From: Ignavibacteriota bacterium | Lineage (GTDB): Bacteria > Bacteroidota > Ignavibacteria > Ignavibacteriales > Ignavibacteriaceae | Assembly: GCA_013285425.1 (NCBI GenBank) | Contig: CP053447.1 | Location: 1,804,001-1,868,000 of the forward strand | Length of the DNA stretch: 64,000 nt | Direction: 5' to 3' | In this document: positions 7,446 through 17,500 of the stretch, in pieces | Layout: every line of letters begins with the position of its first letter | How positions within the stretch are numbered: position 1 is the first letter of the stretch | The notes under the pieces: model-generated | Told to the model about the DNA's origin: nothing | The model's input: the letters and a program-made list of their open reading frames with translations, nothing else | Databases searched by the model: none | Position numbers and translations under genes: made by a program

Positions 7446-8694
7446 CAAATGGAATTCCGAGTAAACTTCTGCGAATCATCTCAAGTGCAGCTTGTGTAGC
7501 ACGGTTTTTATTTAAGATTCTGTCTTCTCCAAACTGAAATCTTTTTGCAGTACAAAGTTTATCATCGCAAAAGCCAATATATACAGTTCCAACTGGTTTA
7601 TCTGTTACTCCTCCCGAAGGTCCCATAATTCCGGTCAAAGAAATTCCAATATCACAACCGCTGATGGATTTTACACCTTCAGCCATTTGCATTGCAACTT
7701 CAGCCGAGACAGCACCTTTTTCAGCCATAATATCTTCATTGACTTTTAGTAATTCAACTTTAGCTGCGTTGCTGTATGTTATTACTCCTCTTTCATAATA
7801 TCTGCTGCTTCCGCTGATATTAGTTATTCTATCTCCAAGTCCGCCGCCGGTGCAGGATTCAGCAGTTGCAATTCTGAGTTCACGTTCTTTTAACATTCTT
7901 CCAACAACTTCTTCAAGTGTTTCATCACCTCTGCCATACACATAGCGTCCAATTTTACTACGAAGCTTCTGTTCAATTTCTGAAAGAAAATTATTTGCTT
8001 GTTCTTCCTCAGTTGATTGAACTGTAACTCTCAGTCTCACACCGTATTGATTCGGTAAAAAAGCCAGCTTAGCTTCTCCGAGCAGTTCATCCAGATTTCC
8101 TATCCTTTCTGCTAACAGAGATTCTGGTAAACCGGTAGTCTGAAGGGTAATTTTTTTTATATATTCTTTTGGTTTACCGATATAATCAACCAATTTTGGA
8201 ATGACAAAATTTGTAACCATTGCTTTCATTTCATAAGGAACGCCGGGCATAACAATTATAATTTTGTTATTATCTTCAATCCAGTATCCGGGTGCTGTTC
8301 CATTTTCATTTCTTATAATAATTGCATTCTTAGGAACCATTGCCTGATCTTTATGAGCATCCTTTAATTCCCTGCCCCTTCTTTTAAACATAGACTTTAT
8401 ATCTTCAAGGGCTTGTTCATTAAAGACTAATTCTGTGTTAAAATACTGAACAACTGCCGAACGGGTTAAATCATCAGCTGTAGGACCAAGACCGCCGGTG
8501 CATATTACCAAATCTGCAAGTGATACTGCAAGATTAATTTCATTAATTATTGTTTTAATATCATCGCTGATAACCGATGATTTAATAATTGAAATATTAT
8601 TATCAGACAACTGAGCACCAATAAATGCAGCATTTGAATTAACAGTTTGCCCAATTAATAATTCGTCCCCAATCGAGATTAAATAAGCTTTCAT
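7438..8694 (-). CDS. cinA: CinA: competence/damage-inducible protein, NMN deamidase
   Basis: A two-domain protein of 418 residues. The N-terminal MoCF/COG1058 domain begins with ISIGDELLIGQTVNSNAAFI and contains TGGLGPTADD; it is linked to ADP-ribose pyrophosphatase activity. The C-terminal CinA/PncC domain (about 255-410) has TAESCTGGGLGDRIT and GPSGG, the NMN deamidase signature of NAD salvage. Its ATG overlaps the pgpA stop (ATGA), and its end overlaps thpR. Full length, no missing motifs. Confidence 0.96.
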   Translation of the reverse strand: MKAYLISIGDELLIGQTVNSNAAFIGAQLSDNNISIIKSSVISDDIKTIINEINLAVSLADLVICTGGLGPTADDLTRSAVVQYFNTELVFNEQALEDIKSMFKRRGRELKDAHKDQAMVPKNAIIIRNENGTAPGYWIEDNNKIIIVMPGVPYEMKAMVTNFVIPKLVDYIGKPKEYIKKITLQTTGLPESLLAERIGNLDELLGEAKLAFLPNQYGVRLRVTVQSTEEEQANNFLSEIEQKLRSKIGRYVYGRGDETLEEVVGRMLKERELRIATAESCTGGGLGDRITNISGSSRYYERGVITYSNAAKVELLKVNEDIMAEKGAVSAEVAMQMAEGVKSISGCDIGISLTGIMGPSGGVTDKPVGTVYIGFCDDKLCTAKRFQFGEDRILNKNRATQAALEMIRRSLLGIPFDE

Positions 8695-9155
8695 TTTTGA
8701 AGTACTCCAAAGTAAACAGTTAAATGAATAATTATCAGAGTATAAATTCCTGAAATAACATCATCTAGCATAATTCCTAAACCTCCTGATAACTTTTCAG
8801 AATTTCTTGCCGGAAAAGGTTTAACAATATCTAATAATCGCCATACTAAAAACGCAATTATAATAATGATTATTTTTTTGGGAAGTAAAATAAATGAAAT
8901 CCAGGTACCAACGACTTCATCCACAGTACATTGAGAAGGATCTTTGCCATATTGTTTTTCGAACTTACCTGAAACATAAATGCCATAGATAAATAAAACT
9001 ATTATTGAAGGAATAATTACATAAGAATTTTCAAATCCGGGAATAAAATAAATTAGGGTACCAACTAAGCTTCCAAAAGTTCCTGAAGCAAACGGGATAT
9101 AGCCAGTATATAAACCAGAACCAACAATTTTTTCAAACGAGTTTATTGGTTTCAT
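8691..9155 (-). CDS. pgpA: Phosphatidylglycerophosphatase A
   Basis: PgpA dephosphorylates phosphatidylglycerophosphate to phosphatidylglycerol in the inner membrane. The product of 154 residues begins MKPINSFEKIVGSGLYTGY and contains the family motifs FASGTFGSLVG, CTVDEVVGTWIS and KPFPARNSEKLSGGLGIMLDD, with three or four membrane helices. The ATG at 9155 lies within the end of pgsA (overlap 23 bases); a TTG at 9170 is a possible longer start. PgsA makes its substrate, so the neighbouring genes encode consecutive steps. Confidence 0.93.
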   Translation of the reverse strand: MKPINSFEKIVGSGLYTGYIPFASGTFGSLVGTLIYFIPGFENSYVIIPSIIVLFIYGIYVSGKFEKQYGKDPSQCTVDEVVGTWISFILLPKKIIIIIIAFLVWRLLDIVKPFPARNSEKLSGGLGIMLDDVISGIYTLIIIHLTVYFGVLQK

Positions 9156-9738
9156 TAAATAACTTTGCAATTAAGTGTTTATTTTTCACTATGTAAGATA
9201 CACCTGAATGGACAGTAATAACAGTTATTATCAGCATTGTTGAATAAATAAATTTCTGATTTGAGAGTATTTTTAAAATATCCTGGTAATCATTCATAAT
9301 TTGTGCAGTATGCAATCCAACATAAAGGAGAAGCAGATAATAAAGGAATACCATTTGAAATACGGTTTTCCATTTTGCATAGTAGCTGGTAACAAAATTA
9401 TAGCCGCGGTTTTCTGCATATATTCTTAGTAATGTTATCAATAAATCTCTAATAATTACCAGGACCACCATCCATAATTGCAGAAAGCCAACTAAAACAA
9501 ATCCAATAAATGCTGCGGATGTTAAAATCTTATCTGCAAGCGGATCCCAGAACTTTCCCCATTCGGTTATGTAATTAAATTTTCTCGCAAGCCATCCATC
9601 GTACCAATCAGTCAGTGCGGCTACTAAAAATATTCCTAAAGAAATCTGAATATAAGTGCTATCATCAGATAGAAAGAAAAATAGGAAAACCGGAGTTAGT
9701 ATGATTCTTAATATTGTAAGTTGATTAGGTAAAGTCAT
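9133..9738 (-). CDS. pgsA: CDP-diacylglycerol-glycerol-3-phosphate 3-phosphatidyltransferase
   Basis: PgsA makes phosphatidylglycerophosphate from CDP-diacylglycerol and glycerol 3-phosphate. The 201-residue membrane protein carries the CDP-alcohol phosphotransferase motif as DWYDGWLARKF followed by GKFWDPLADKI (all Asp residues of DGx2ARx8Gx3Dx3D kept) and about five membrane helices. It is encoded immediately upstream of pgpA in the same operon and follows a DUF971 gene by three bases. Confidence 0.95.
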   Translation of the reverse strand: MTLPNQLTILRIILTPVFLFFFLSDDSTYIQISLGIFLVAALTDWYDGWLARKFNYITEWGKFWDPLADKILTSAAFIGFVLVGFLQLWMVVLVIIRDLLITLLRIYAENRGYNFVTSYYAKWKTVFQMVFLYYLLLLYVGLHTAQIMNDYQDILKILSNQKFIYSTMLIITVITVHSGVSYIVKNKHLIAKLFNETNKLV

Positions 9739-9742
9739 ATTA

Positions 9743-10039
9743 CTAACCGACAGGTTGGAAATTTTTTAAAAATTTGTATTCATAAATCCCTGTATCATGT
9801 CCATCCTGCCATCTTATTTGAATTGCATAATTTCCTACCTGACTAATAGACCTTACACTTATCTGGTTTTCAGTATATAAAGGTATATATTTTTTCCCTT
9901 GCTTATCTCTTTCAGCAGAACAAGTAGCACAAGGACAGTGTTTCCTCAAATTTTTTAAACTTATATATTCCTCAGACCCATCATTCCAAAGGATCATCAA
10001 ATTTATTCCATCTACCAGCTTTATTTTTTTAGGCTGCAT
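9743..10039 (-). CDS. DUF971 domain protein
   Basis: A small protein of 98 residues with the DUF971 fold, also found as the N-terminal domain of gamma-butyrobetaine hydroxylases. It starts with PKKIKLVDG, has a cysteine cluster CPCATCSAERD (about 35-45) and ends with IRWQDGHDTGIYEYKFLK. The cysteines suggest metal or iron-sulfur binding, as in stand-alone DUF971 proteins linked to Fe-S biology; the precise role is not established. It lies between purC and pgsA, with gaps of two and three bases. Confidence 0.88.
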   Translation of the reverse strand: MQPKKIKLVDGINLMILWNDGSEEYISLKNLRKHCPCATCSAERDKQGKKYIPLYTENQISVRSISQVGNYAIQIRWQDGHDTGIYEYKFLKNFQPVG

Positions 10040-10041
10040 TA

Positions 10042-10935
10042 TTACAGACTTTCACCAGTAAGCATTTTTAGTGCTTCCAAATACTTTTCACTTGTTTTAT
10101 GTATAATATCCTCCGGCAGCATCGGCGGAGGTGGTTGTTTATTAAATTTCACAGATATCAGATGATCGCGGACAAATTGCTTATCAAAACTTTCCTGGGA
10201 TTTTCCCTTTTCATATTTATCCAAAGGCCAGAATCTTGAAGAATCAGGAGTTAATAATTCATCTACCAGAATTATCTCATTTCCAATTCTTCCAAATTCC
10301 ATTTTAGTATCTGCTATTATGATTCCTTTACTAAGTGCATAATCAACAGCGCTTTTATAAATCTCAATTGTCATTTCCTTAATAAATTTTATTGTATCAG
10401 CACCTGCAATTTCTTTAGCTTTTTGTTCTGAAATATTTTCATCGTGTAAACCAATCTCTGCTTTGGTTGAGGGTGTGAACAATGGTTCTGAAAATTTTTC
10501 TGACTCTTCCATTCCTTCGGGTAATTTAATTCCGCATACTTCGCCTGTTCTTTTGTAATCAGCCCAACCAGAACCTGTAATATAACCTCTTACAACACTC
10601 TCAATTGGAATTACATCTGTTTTCTTAACAAGCATACTTCGACCTTCAAGAACATCAGCATACTTTAGACATTCATTAGGAAATTTATTTATATCAGTAG
10701 TTATAAGATGGTTTTTAACAATATGGCTGGTATGATTAAACCAGAATTCAGATATCCTGTTAAGTACTTTACCTTTAAAAGGAATTCCTTGTGCCATTAT
10801 CACATCAAATGCAGATAAACGATCGGTTGAAACAATTAAATAATAATCACCCAGATCATACAGGTCTCTTACCTTGCCCTTTTTTACAAATTTGAGTGTC
10901 GGAAAGTTAGTTTCGAGAATTACATTATTTTTCAT
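10042..10935 (-). CDS. purC: Phosphoribosylaminoimidazole-succinocarboxamide synthase
   Basis: PurC (SAICAR synthase) joins CAIR and aspartate with ATP in purine synthesis. The 297-residue product is of the longer yeast-like type: GKVRDLYDLGDYYLIVSTDR near the start, VVRGYITGSGWADYKRTG, KAEIGLHDENIS, and the active-site segment ILVDELLTPDSSRFWP. It is the first gene of the minus-strand run leading to recA. A second, shorter and degenerate PurC homologue occurs at 39567-40244, so this copy is likely the working enzyme. Confidence 0.97.
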   Translation of the reverse strand: MKNNVILETNFPTLKFVKKGKVRDLYDLGDYYLIVSTDRLSAFDVIMAQGIPFKGKVLNRISEFWFNHTSHIVKNHLITTDINKFPNECLKYADVLEGRSMLVKKTDVIPIESVVRGYITGSGWADYKRTGEVCGIKLPEGMEESEKFSEPLFTPSTKAEIGLHDENISEQKAKEIAGADTIKFIKEMTIEIYKSAVDYALSKGIIIADTKMEFGRIGNEIILVDELLTPDSSRFWPLDKYEKGKSQESFDKQFVRDHLISVKFNKQPPPPMLPEDIIHKTSEKYLEALKMLTGESL

Positions 10936-11030
10936 ACTAAATCTATATTTATATGTGATTAAATATATAGAGATGGGCTTCAGAATTCAATAAAACTCTG
11001 GTAGAATTAATTTTCTGAAAATTTTAAAAT

Positions 11031-11059
11031 AAAAATAGAGACCGTTGTTATGTCTCTAT
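11031..11059 (-). terminator. Rho-independent terminator behind tRNA-Phe
   Basis: On the minus strand the 8-bp stem ATAGAGAC (11059-11052) and GTCTCTAT (11042-11035) encloses a 9-base loop and is followed by TTTTT. It lies ten bases downstream of the tRNA gene and probably ends its transcript before purC. Confidence 0.85.
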
Positions 11060-11068
11060 GTTAGATTG

Positions 11069-11141
11069 TGGGCAGGGACGGAATTGAACCGCCGACACAA
11101 GGATTTTCAGTCCTTTGCTCTACCGACTGAGCTACCTGCCC
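11069..11141 (-). tRNA. tRNA-Phe (anticodon GAA)
   Basis: The minus strand folds into a 73-base tRNA: acceptor GGGCAGG/CCTGCCC plus discriminator A, D-arm TAGCTCAGTCGGTAGAGC, anticodon stem-loop GGACTGAAAATCC with anticodon GAA, and T-arm with GGTTCAATTCC. The 3' CCA is not encoded. A hairpin terminator follows at 11031-11059. Confidence 0.97.
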
Positions 11142-11206
11142 TTAAAAATTTAGTGGCGTAAAAATATGGAAAATCTGCAAAATCACAAAAAATATCTATA
11201 AATATT

Positions 11207-13039
11207 CTATTCTACAGTTACACTTTTTGCAAGATTTCTTGGTTGATCTACATTTAATCCTTTTTTAACTGCAATATGATAAGCTAATAATTGAAGAGGA
11301 ATTACAGTGAGAATCGGCATTAACATTCTAATAGTGCTGGGAATTCTAATTGCGTAATCAACTAATTTGTTCAATTGCTCATCTTCCTCAGTAATAATTG
11401 CAATAATTCTACCGCCTCTTGCTTTTACTTCCTGAATATTACTTACAATTTTATCATAAGTTGAGTCTTTTGGAGCAATGAATACGACCGGCATATTTTC
11501 ATCAATCAGCGCAATTGGACCATGCTTCATCTCCGCTGCCGGATAACCTTCAGCATGGATATAAGATATTTCTTTTAATTTTAATGCACCTTCCAATGCA
11601 ACCGGAAAATTATATCCTCTACCAAGATAAAGAAAGTTTGATGCATCCTTAAATTCTTCAGCAATTTTTTCAATCTGAAGGTTAAGTTTTAAAATTTCTT
11701 CCACCTTTTCGGGTATAAGTTTTAGTTCACTTGCGATTTGCTGCCCATCTACTTTACTGAGATTTTTCTTTCTTGCAATTAAAAGTGAAATTAAAGCTAA
11801 TACTGTCAATTGTGTAGTAAATGCTTTAGTAGATGCTACGCCAATTTCAGGCCCAGCATGTGTATAAACACCTGCTTGAGTTTCTCTTGCTATTGAACTA
11901 CCAACCACATTGCAAATTCCTAAAACTAATGCTCCTTTAATTTTTGCTTCTTTCAATGCCGCTAAAGTATCAGCAGTTTCACCGCTTTGTGAGATAAAAA
12001 ACACAGTGTCTTCTTTTTCAATAACCGGATTACGATATCTGAACTCGGAGGCATATTCAACTTCAGTAGGGATTCTGCAAAACTGTTCAAACATATATTC
12101 ACCAACTAATCCTGCATGCCAGGATGTACCGCAGGCTGCAAGAATAATCCTTTTGGAATCTGCAAGCTTATCAACTACATCTCTCAATCCACCCAAGATT
12201 GCTCTTCCATCTTCATCAATAATTCTACCTCTTATTGAGTTGCGCAAAGATTCAGGTTGTTCCATTATTTCCTTTAACATAAAATGAGCGTAGCCGCCGC
12301 GGTCAATCTCATCAAGCGTCATAGAGATTTCATGAATCTCTTTTTCAATTTCATTATCAAAAGCAGTTTTAGCTGTAAACTCATTTTTTTTTATAACAGC
12401 AATTTCACCATCTTCCAGATATACAATTTGCTTAGTATAAGAAATTATAGCAGAAACATCGGATGCTATAAAATTTTCATTATCTCCGATGCCAACAACT
12501 AAAGGTGAGCCTTTACGGGCAGCAATTATTTTATCAGGTTCTTTTGATGAAATTACAGCTAACCCATAAGTTCCTTCAACTTCGTGAAGTGAAAGTTGAA
12601 CAGATTTTGTTATATCGTGTCCGCGTTTAGTAAAACTATCTATCAGATGTACTAATACTTCAGAATCAGTTTCACTTTTAAACTCATAACCAAAGGACTG
12701 CAACCCTTTTTTAAGCACCTGATAATTTTCAATTATACCGTTATGGATTAAAAAAATTGTTTGATCTTCATTCGCATGCGGATGTGCATTCAATTCATTT
12801 GGAATACCATGCGTAGCCCATCGTGTATGCCCAAGTCCGATTTCTGATTCCAGATCTAACTTATCAACTTTTTCTTCAAGAAAGCTTACCTTCCCTTTAT
12901 TTTTAACTATGGTTATCGAATTATGGTTGACAATACCAATACCAGCTGAATCATAACCGCGGTACTCAAGTCTTTTTAAACCATTAATTAAGATTGGGAC
13001 ACAATTCTTATTGCCCACATAACCAACAATTCCACACAT
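11207..13039 (-). CDS. glmS: Glutamine-fructose-6-phosphate aminotransferase (isomerizing)
   Basis: GlmS makes glucosamine 6-phosphate for cell wall and lipopolysaccharide. The 610-residue protein starts with MCGIVGYVG, whose Cys2 is the nucleophile of the glutaminase domain (HTRWATHG, HNGIIENY). Two SIS domains follow (SQSGETADT, CGTSWHAG; GRGYNFPVALEGALKLKEI), and the typical C-terminus DQPRNLAKSVTVE is present. No glmS ribozyme-like structure was seen upstream. Its product feeds the amino-sugar pathways of the polysaccharide locus further right. Confidence 0.98.
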   Translation of the reverse strand: MCGIVGYVGNKNCVPILINGLKRLEYRGYDSAGIGIVNHNSITIVKNKGKVSFLEEKVDKLDLESEIGLGHTRWATHGIPNELNAHPHANEDQTIFLIHNGIIENYQVLKKGLQSFGYEFKSETDSEVLVHLIDSFTKRGHDITKSVQLSLHEVEGTYGLAVISSKEPDKIIAARKGSPLVVGIGDNENFIASDVSAIISYTKQIVYLEDGEIAVIKKNEFTAKTAFDNEIEKEIHEISMTLDEIDRGGYAHFMLKEIMEQPESLRNSIRGRIIDEDGRAILGGLRDVVDKLADSKRIILAACGTSWHAGLVGEYMFEQFCRIPTEVEYASEFRYRNPVIEKEDTVFFISQSGETADTLAALKEAKIKGALVLGICNVVGSSIARETQAGVYTHAGPEIGVASTKAFTTQLTVLALISLLIARKKNLSKVDGQQIASELKLIPEKVEEILKLNLQIEKIAEEFKDASNFLYLGRGYNFPVALEGALKLKEISYIHAEGYPAAEMKHGPIALIDENMPVVFIAPKDSTYDKIVSNIQEVKARGGRIIAIITEEDEQLNKLVDYAIRIPSTIRMLMPILTVIPLQLLAYHIAVKKGLNVDQPRNLAKSVTVE

Positions 13040-13080
13040 CTAATAAGTTACTCCTGAAATTAAAATCATTTTAACAAAAA

Positions 13081-14586
13081 CTATTTAACTTTAGCCAGCT
13101 TTTGTGTTGTAATTTTTGTTTCATCACCATGCTTGGAAATAATTTTATAGAAATATAAACCATTTGCTATATCATCACCATCTTGATCTTTACCATCCCA
13201 AAAGATCTTATTAAATCCAATTTGCAAAGCTGATGAATTTAACTCAAATTCTTTTATCAATCTTCCTGCCACAGTAAAAATCTTAATTTTTAATTCTTCA
13301 GGTGGAATAGTACCTCTTATTTCAAAAGTAAAATAAGTATTGTCTGAAAATGGATTTGGATAGTTGTAAACTTGTAACAAATCGGGATTATTATAAACAT
13401 AAAAGACTGATCTCGAAGAAGTAGAATCAAAGAAGTTACCCGAAGCATCTTTAGCTAATACTTCAAGGACATGTCTCCCATCTTCCAATTTTGGAGTCCA
13501 GGTTATCACAGCTTTGGAATTAGGATAAGGAGTATATTCATATTTAATATCTTGTCCCGGAATTTTAATTACTTTAGGAACATTTTTGAAAGTATGAACA
13601 ATAGTAAAAAAGGTACTATCAAGTTGCAACGGACTGTTATCTTCAAGTGTAATCACAACCTCTGGTTCAGAAGAAATAATATCTCCATTTATAATTTCTC
13701 TTCCATCAAACGTGATATTGAATATCGGTTTAGCAGAATCTCTAATTACATAAAAATAATTATTAGTCATATTATTAAATGTGTAGTATTCTTCGTTTTT
13801 TGGTGTAGCGATTACCTTGACGTCTATAGTAGAAACAGGTGCAGTATATAATAAATTATTTGTTGATATAGTGTGGGTTATACTTGCAGAAGAATCAGGA
13901 TCAACATTTAAATAAGTTGAATAAAAAATTGTATCAGCAAGATTATGATAGAAATCCAATCTTACACTATCAGCTTTTATATAACCAACATTATTAACTT
14001 TAAAGTCCATTTGAACTGGTAAACCGTGTAACATAGAATCCGGTATAAATGTAAAATTATTTGGAATTACCGAAATCTCCGGCAGATATTCATAGTTCAC
14101 TTTAAGTGAATTGAACTTCATCGGTTCACCAGCGCCAAAAGAAGAGTCAACTAAATCAAATCTGAGTTTAATATAATTAAAATCTTTTACGTTAACTGAT
14201 GATAAATCATAATTTGGTTGAATTAATGAATCAAGCAATACCCATTCGGAGCCGATTCTTCTTTTTCCCAATAAAAATGATTTGTAAAGACCATTAGAAT
14301 TAGTCTGATCAAAATTAAACTCCAGATTATCCCATCTGGAAGCTGGGCCAATCTCCTGAGAAGTAATCCTGCCGTTGGCTTCTATATAATTACCAACAAA
14401 TTTAAAAAATCCAAAATCGTAGTTTAATGTAGCTGGGGTAAATAATCCGCCATACAATAGATCATTAACCCAATCATATGTCCAACTATAAACTTTTTTG
14501 TTATCCAAAAAAGGAAGGTACTCTTCCTCAAAGAAACCATCTGAAAGTCGATACCTTCTAGTATATCCATTTAATATATGACTCAT
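13081..14586 (-). CDS. C-terminal part of the C25 peptidase with type IX sorting domain (frameshifted)
   Basis: This reading frame is the continuation of the peptidase gene at 14558-18838; it probably has no independent start, although an ATG occurs at 14586. It contains the end of a repeat-like segment, a CARDB-like beta domain (about residues 170-290), a further Ig-like segment, and a C-terminal type IX secretion sorting domain of about 90 residues with the marker YNYPNPFSDNTYF near 410 and GLYFYKI near the end. Removing one A at the coding-strand AAA at 14572-14570 gives the in-frame join TYESYINGYTRRYRLSDG. The joined protein would have 1918 residues. Confidence 0.85.
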   Translation of the reverse strand: MSHILNGYTRRYRLSDGFFEEEYLPFLDNKKVYSWTYDWVNDLLYGGLFTPATLNYDFGFFKFVGNYIEANGRITSQEIGPASRWDNLEFNFDQTNSNGLYKSFLLGKRRIGSEWVLLDSLIQPNYDLSSVNVKDFNYIKLRFDLVDSSFGAGEPMKFNSLKVNYEYLPEISVIPNNFTFIPDSMLHGLPVQMDFKVNNVGYIKADSVRLDFYHNLADTIFYSTYLNVDPDSSASITHTISTNNLLYTAPVSTIDVKVIATPKNEEYYTFNNMTNNYFYVIRDSAKPIFNITFDGREIINGDIISSEPEVVITLEDNSPLQLDSTFFTIVHTFKNVPKVIKIPGQDIKYEYTPYPNSKAVITWTPKLEDGRHVLEVLAKDASGNFFDSTSSRSVFYVYNNPDLLQVYNYPNPFSDNTYFTFEIRGTIPPEELKIKIFTVAGRLIKEFELNSSALQIGFNKIFWDGKDQDGDDIANGLYFYKIISKHGDETKITTQKLAKVK

Positions 14587-17500
14587 ATGTTTGAATATAA
14601 CCAGCAGTTACAAAAAATCCAGAAAATCCAATAAATGCGCTACCATCAAGAATTAGGTCTTCCCTAACTTTGTTCCAACCTGCTGAAGGGTCAAATGTTC
14701 TTAGGACAAACTTATTTCTATAATTACCATATCCAGCTGAAATATTATAAACATAATTACCATCAGATGTTAAATAAAACCCGCCATTTTTTAATAAGCC
14801 GTCTTCTGTAGGAAGAAGTCCTCCTGGAATCATAACACGGAAAGTATCGCCATTTTGAATATTTATTCTCAAAAGAGTTGTATCATCTCCAGTGGCAGCA
14901 TATAAATAGCCATCACTATGATAAAATATCTGATTTTTTATGTCAATTTCTAAATCTCCTATCGAACCATAAAGCTCAGCTTTAATAGTTCCGTTGTAAC
15001 CAGTACCAACTTTATAAATTTTAGATTTCCTTCCATTGCGATAATACGACAAATGCCCAAAATAAAGGTAACTCCCATCTGTTGTGCATGAGGTAATTTC
15101 AGTTGTATCTGGAGGCCATTCCACCATTAATGAATCCAACAACTTTTCTCTTGAAGGGTGAGGTGGTAAAATAGAAGTATTTAAAACTAAACTTGATAGT
15201 GAATCTGAATAATTTATATTGTTAGTATTAAAATTTAAGAGTTGTTTTGATTTTGCTAAGTATCCTCTTCCTCCAATAGATGTAATTGAAAAAGTTTCAA
15301 GATCACTTTTATTAGTGTCAGATTCAGAGATTATATATACTTTATAAAAATATACTCCAGGAACTAACTGCGGTGTGGTCCATTTTACTAAACCATTTTT
15401 TGAATTTAATATTGGAGAGGAAATTTTATATACTGAATTCAAATCAAGTGACGTATCTATAATAATCTGGTAAGAAAAATTTTGAGAAATGTACTGTCCA
15501 ACATCTACTAATACGAAATTGATTGTGTTATCATTACTAAAATAATTACTAACAGGTTTCAGTATTTTTGGCTTATCAATACTAAAAATAATTACGTTTA
15601 ATGTAGCTATATTATCACTTAGATCACTTTCTTCAACTGCTTGATCGTTATTAATTCTTGCAATCAAACTATTAATTCCCTCTTTCAATGGGATCCAGCT
15701 AAAATAAGTCGAATCTTCCTCTCCAAAACTACCCAGTTTTACCGAACCAATTAATGTGGAATCAGAAATACTATTTTCAAACAATTCTACTAAAACTGAA
15801 TCCCCTGAGAAGGTTGTTCCCAAATTTCTAATAACAATTTTTACTTGAGTAGTATCATTGATTAATGGATTTCCAGGATCAATTGAAATGTAACTTGGTT
15901 TAATAACAAAATCGGGATTTTTAGGTAATGCAAGTTCCAATGCAGGATCACCTAATAAAGTAAGTAAGGCAAGCATCGTACCAAATTGAGGATTAGTTTT
16001 TGCTTTTAAGATGGCATCACCAACAACATATTCTCTTTTATTAAATATTTCTTCAAACATCTTTTGATTAAAACTAGCAGTAGTCGGCCAAAATGTAACA
16101 CCTGAACTTCCGAAAAATGCGATACTTCCTTTTTCTGGAATGGAATTGAAGATTTCTCCAAATACTTCTTGATTATTATAATGTGCAGTATAACATGTTA
16201 CGCTAATAACAAAGGGAAGTCGATTTGTATTATTAAGCATTAATATATCATCATCAGTAAATACCAAATCCCACTGATATCCTCCTCCATGCCCATAATA
16301 ATTAGCTATTACAGCTCCTTTATCAATTTCTCTCCGAATATCTGGACCTTCGCCTTGGTATTGTATGTATTCTGGTTTATTAGGATATCTGAATACTTTC
16401 GAAGAATTTATTCCATTTGGCTTCAAATAAGTGTTATCAAGTAAAATGTTTCTATCATTGAATTTAAATAGGTTTTCATCGGCTGCGGTTAAACCTGAGG
16501 ACATTAACAAAACATTTTGTTTCCATTCTTTAGAAACATCTGCAGGATAATTAATAACTTTATCAACTAGTATATTTGCTTCATCATTTGTTTCACAAGA
16601 TATCCTCCCAATTGCTAAATCTGGTATTAAGTCATTACCTACTATTGTTACAATTTGGTTATCACTAGCCGAGTAACCGAAAAGTTGTGAATGATAAGGT
16701 ATTGAGGGAATAAAATTTTCTCTGCTTGTGCTTATTATTTTCCTATAATCTGAGCTTAGATCTCCAAACAAAGTAATATATGCAGGTGCTGGTTGCTGCC
16801 AGTTCTGAAAAGTAAATTTTACAAAGTCATTAAGTGCAAATGGATTGAGTAATCCAAAAGAAAACTCATCATATATATCCAAAATATTTACGATTTTAAC
16901 TTTAGGAGCAGAGTAATCTTTAAGATTATTAGTTCTATATTCAGCTAATCGTTCTGCTGCTTCTATAAATAATGGGTGTGTGATAATAATATAGTCAGCA
17001 CTATTATTTATGTTTCTTAAATCTGAGTTTGAAATATTATAAGATATAGAATCTGGTATAAAGAAATAATCATCAGCAACACAATAATAGTCGGTTTGTT
17101 GAAAGAGAGTATCAACGAATCTAACACTTTTTGATGAATCATTTGTTATCCAAGGATTGTATATCAGCTCATTACGGCTTGGAATATATACCTTCATATT
17201 ATTTCTTTGCCAATTATACATCCAATAAATATTTTCACCATAGTCACCAGGCGGGCTAGTAAAAAAATAGTGGTTATCGTAAGTTTTATTCCATCGCCAA
17301 TACTGAAGCTCAACATAGTTTATTAAAAAAACATCCTCACCTGAGGTGTTACAAACCTCCCCTGTAGATTCAACTATTATTTCTTGTGGACTTTGCCAAT
17401 TTAAATAAACTGTATCACCACCAACATTACTAAAAGAAAAATAAACATTCTTTTCAAAGGTTGCAGCCTCTTGTCCGTTCCATTGAAGAGTTCCAACAGG

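Noticed and set aside
13040..13080. Possible glmS ribozyme or riboswitch upstream of glmS.
   Set aside because: The space before glmS is only 41 bases to the neighbouring peptidase gene and contains no recognisable ribozyme core.
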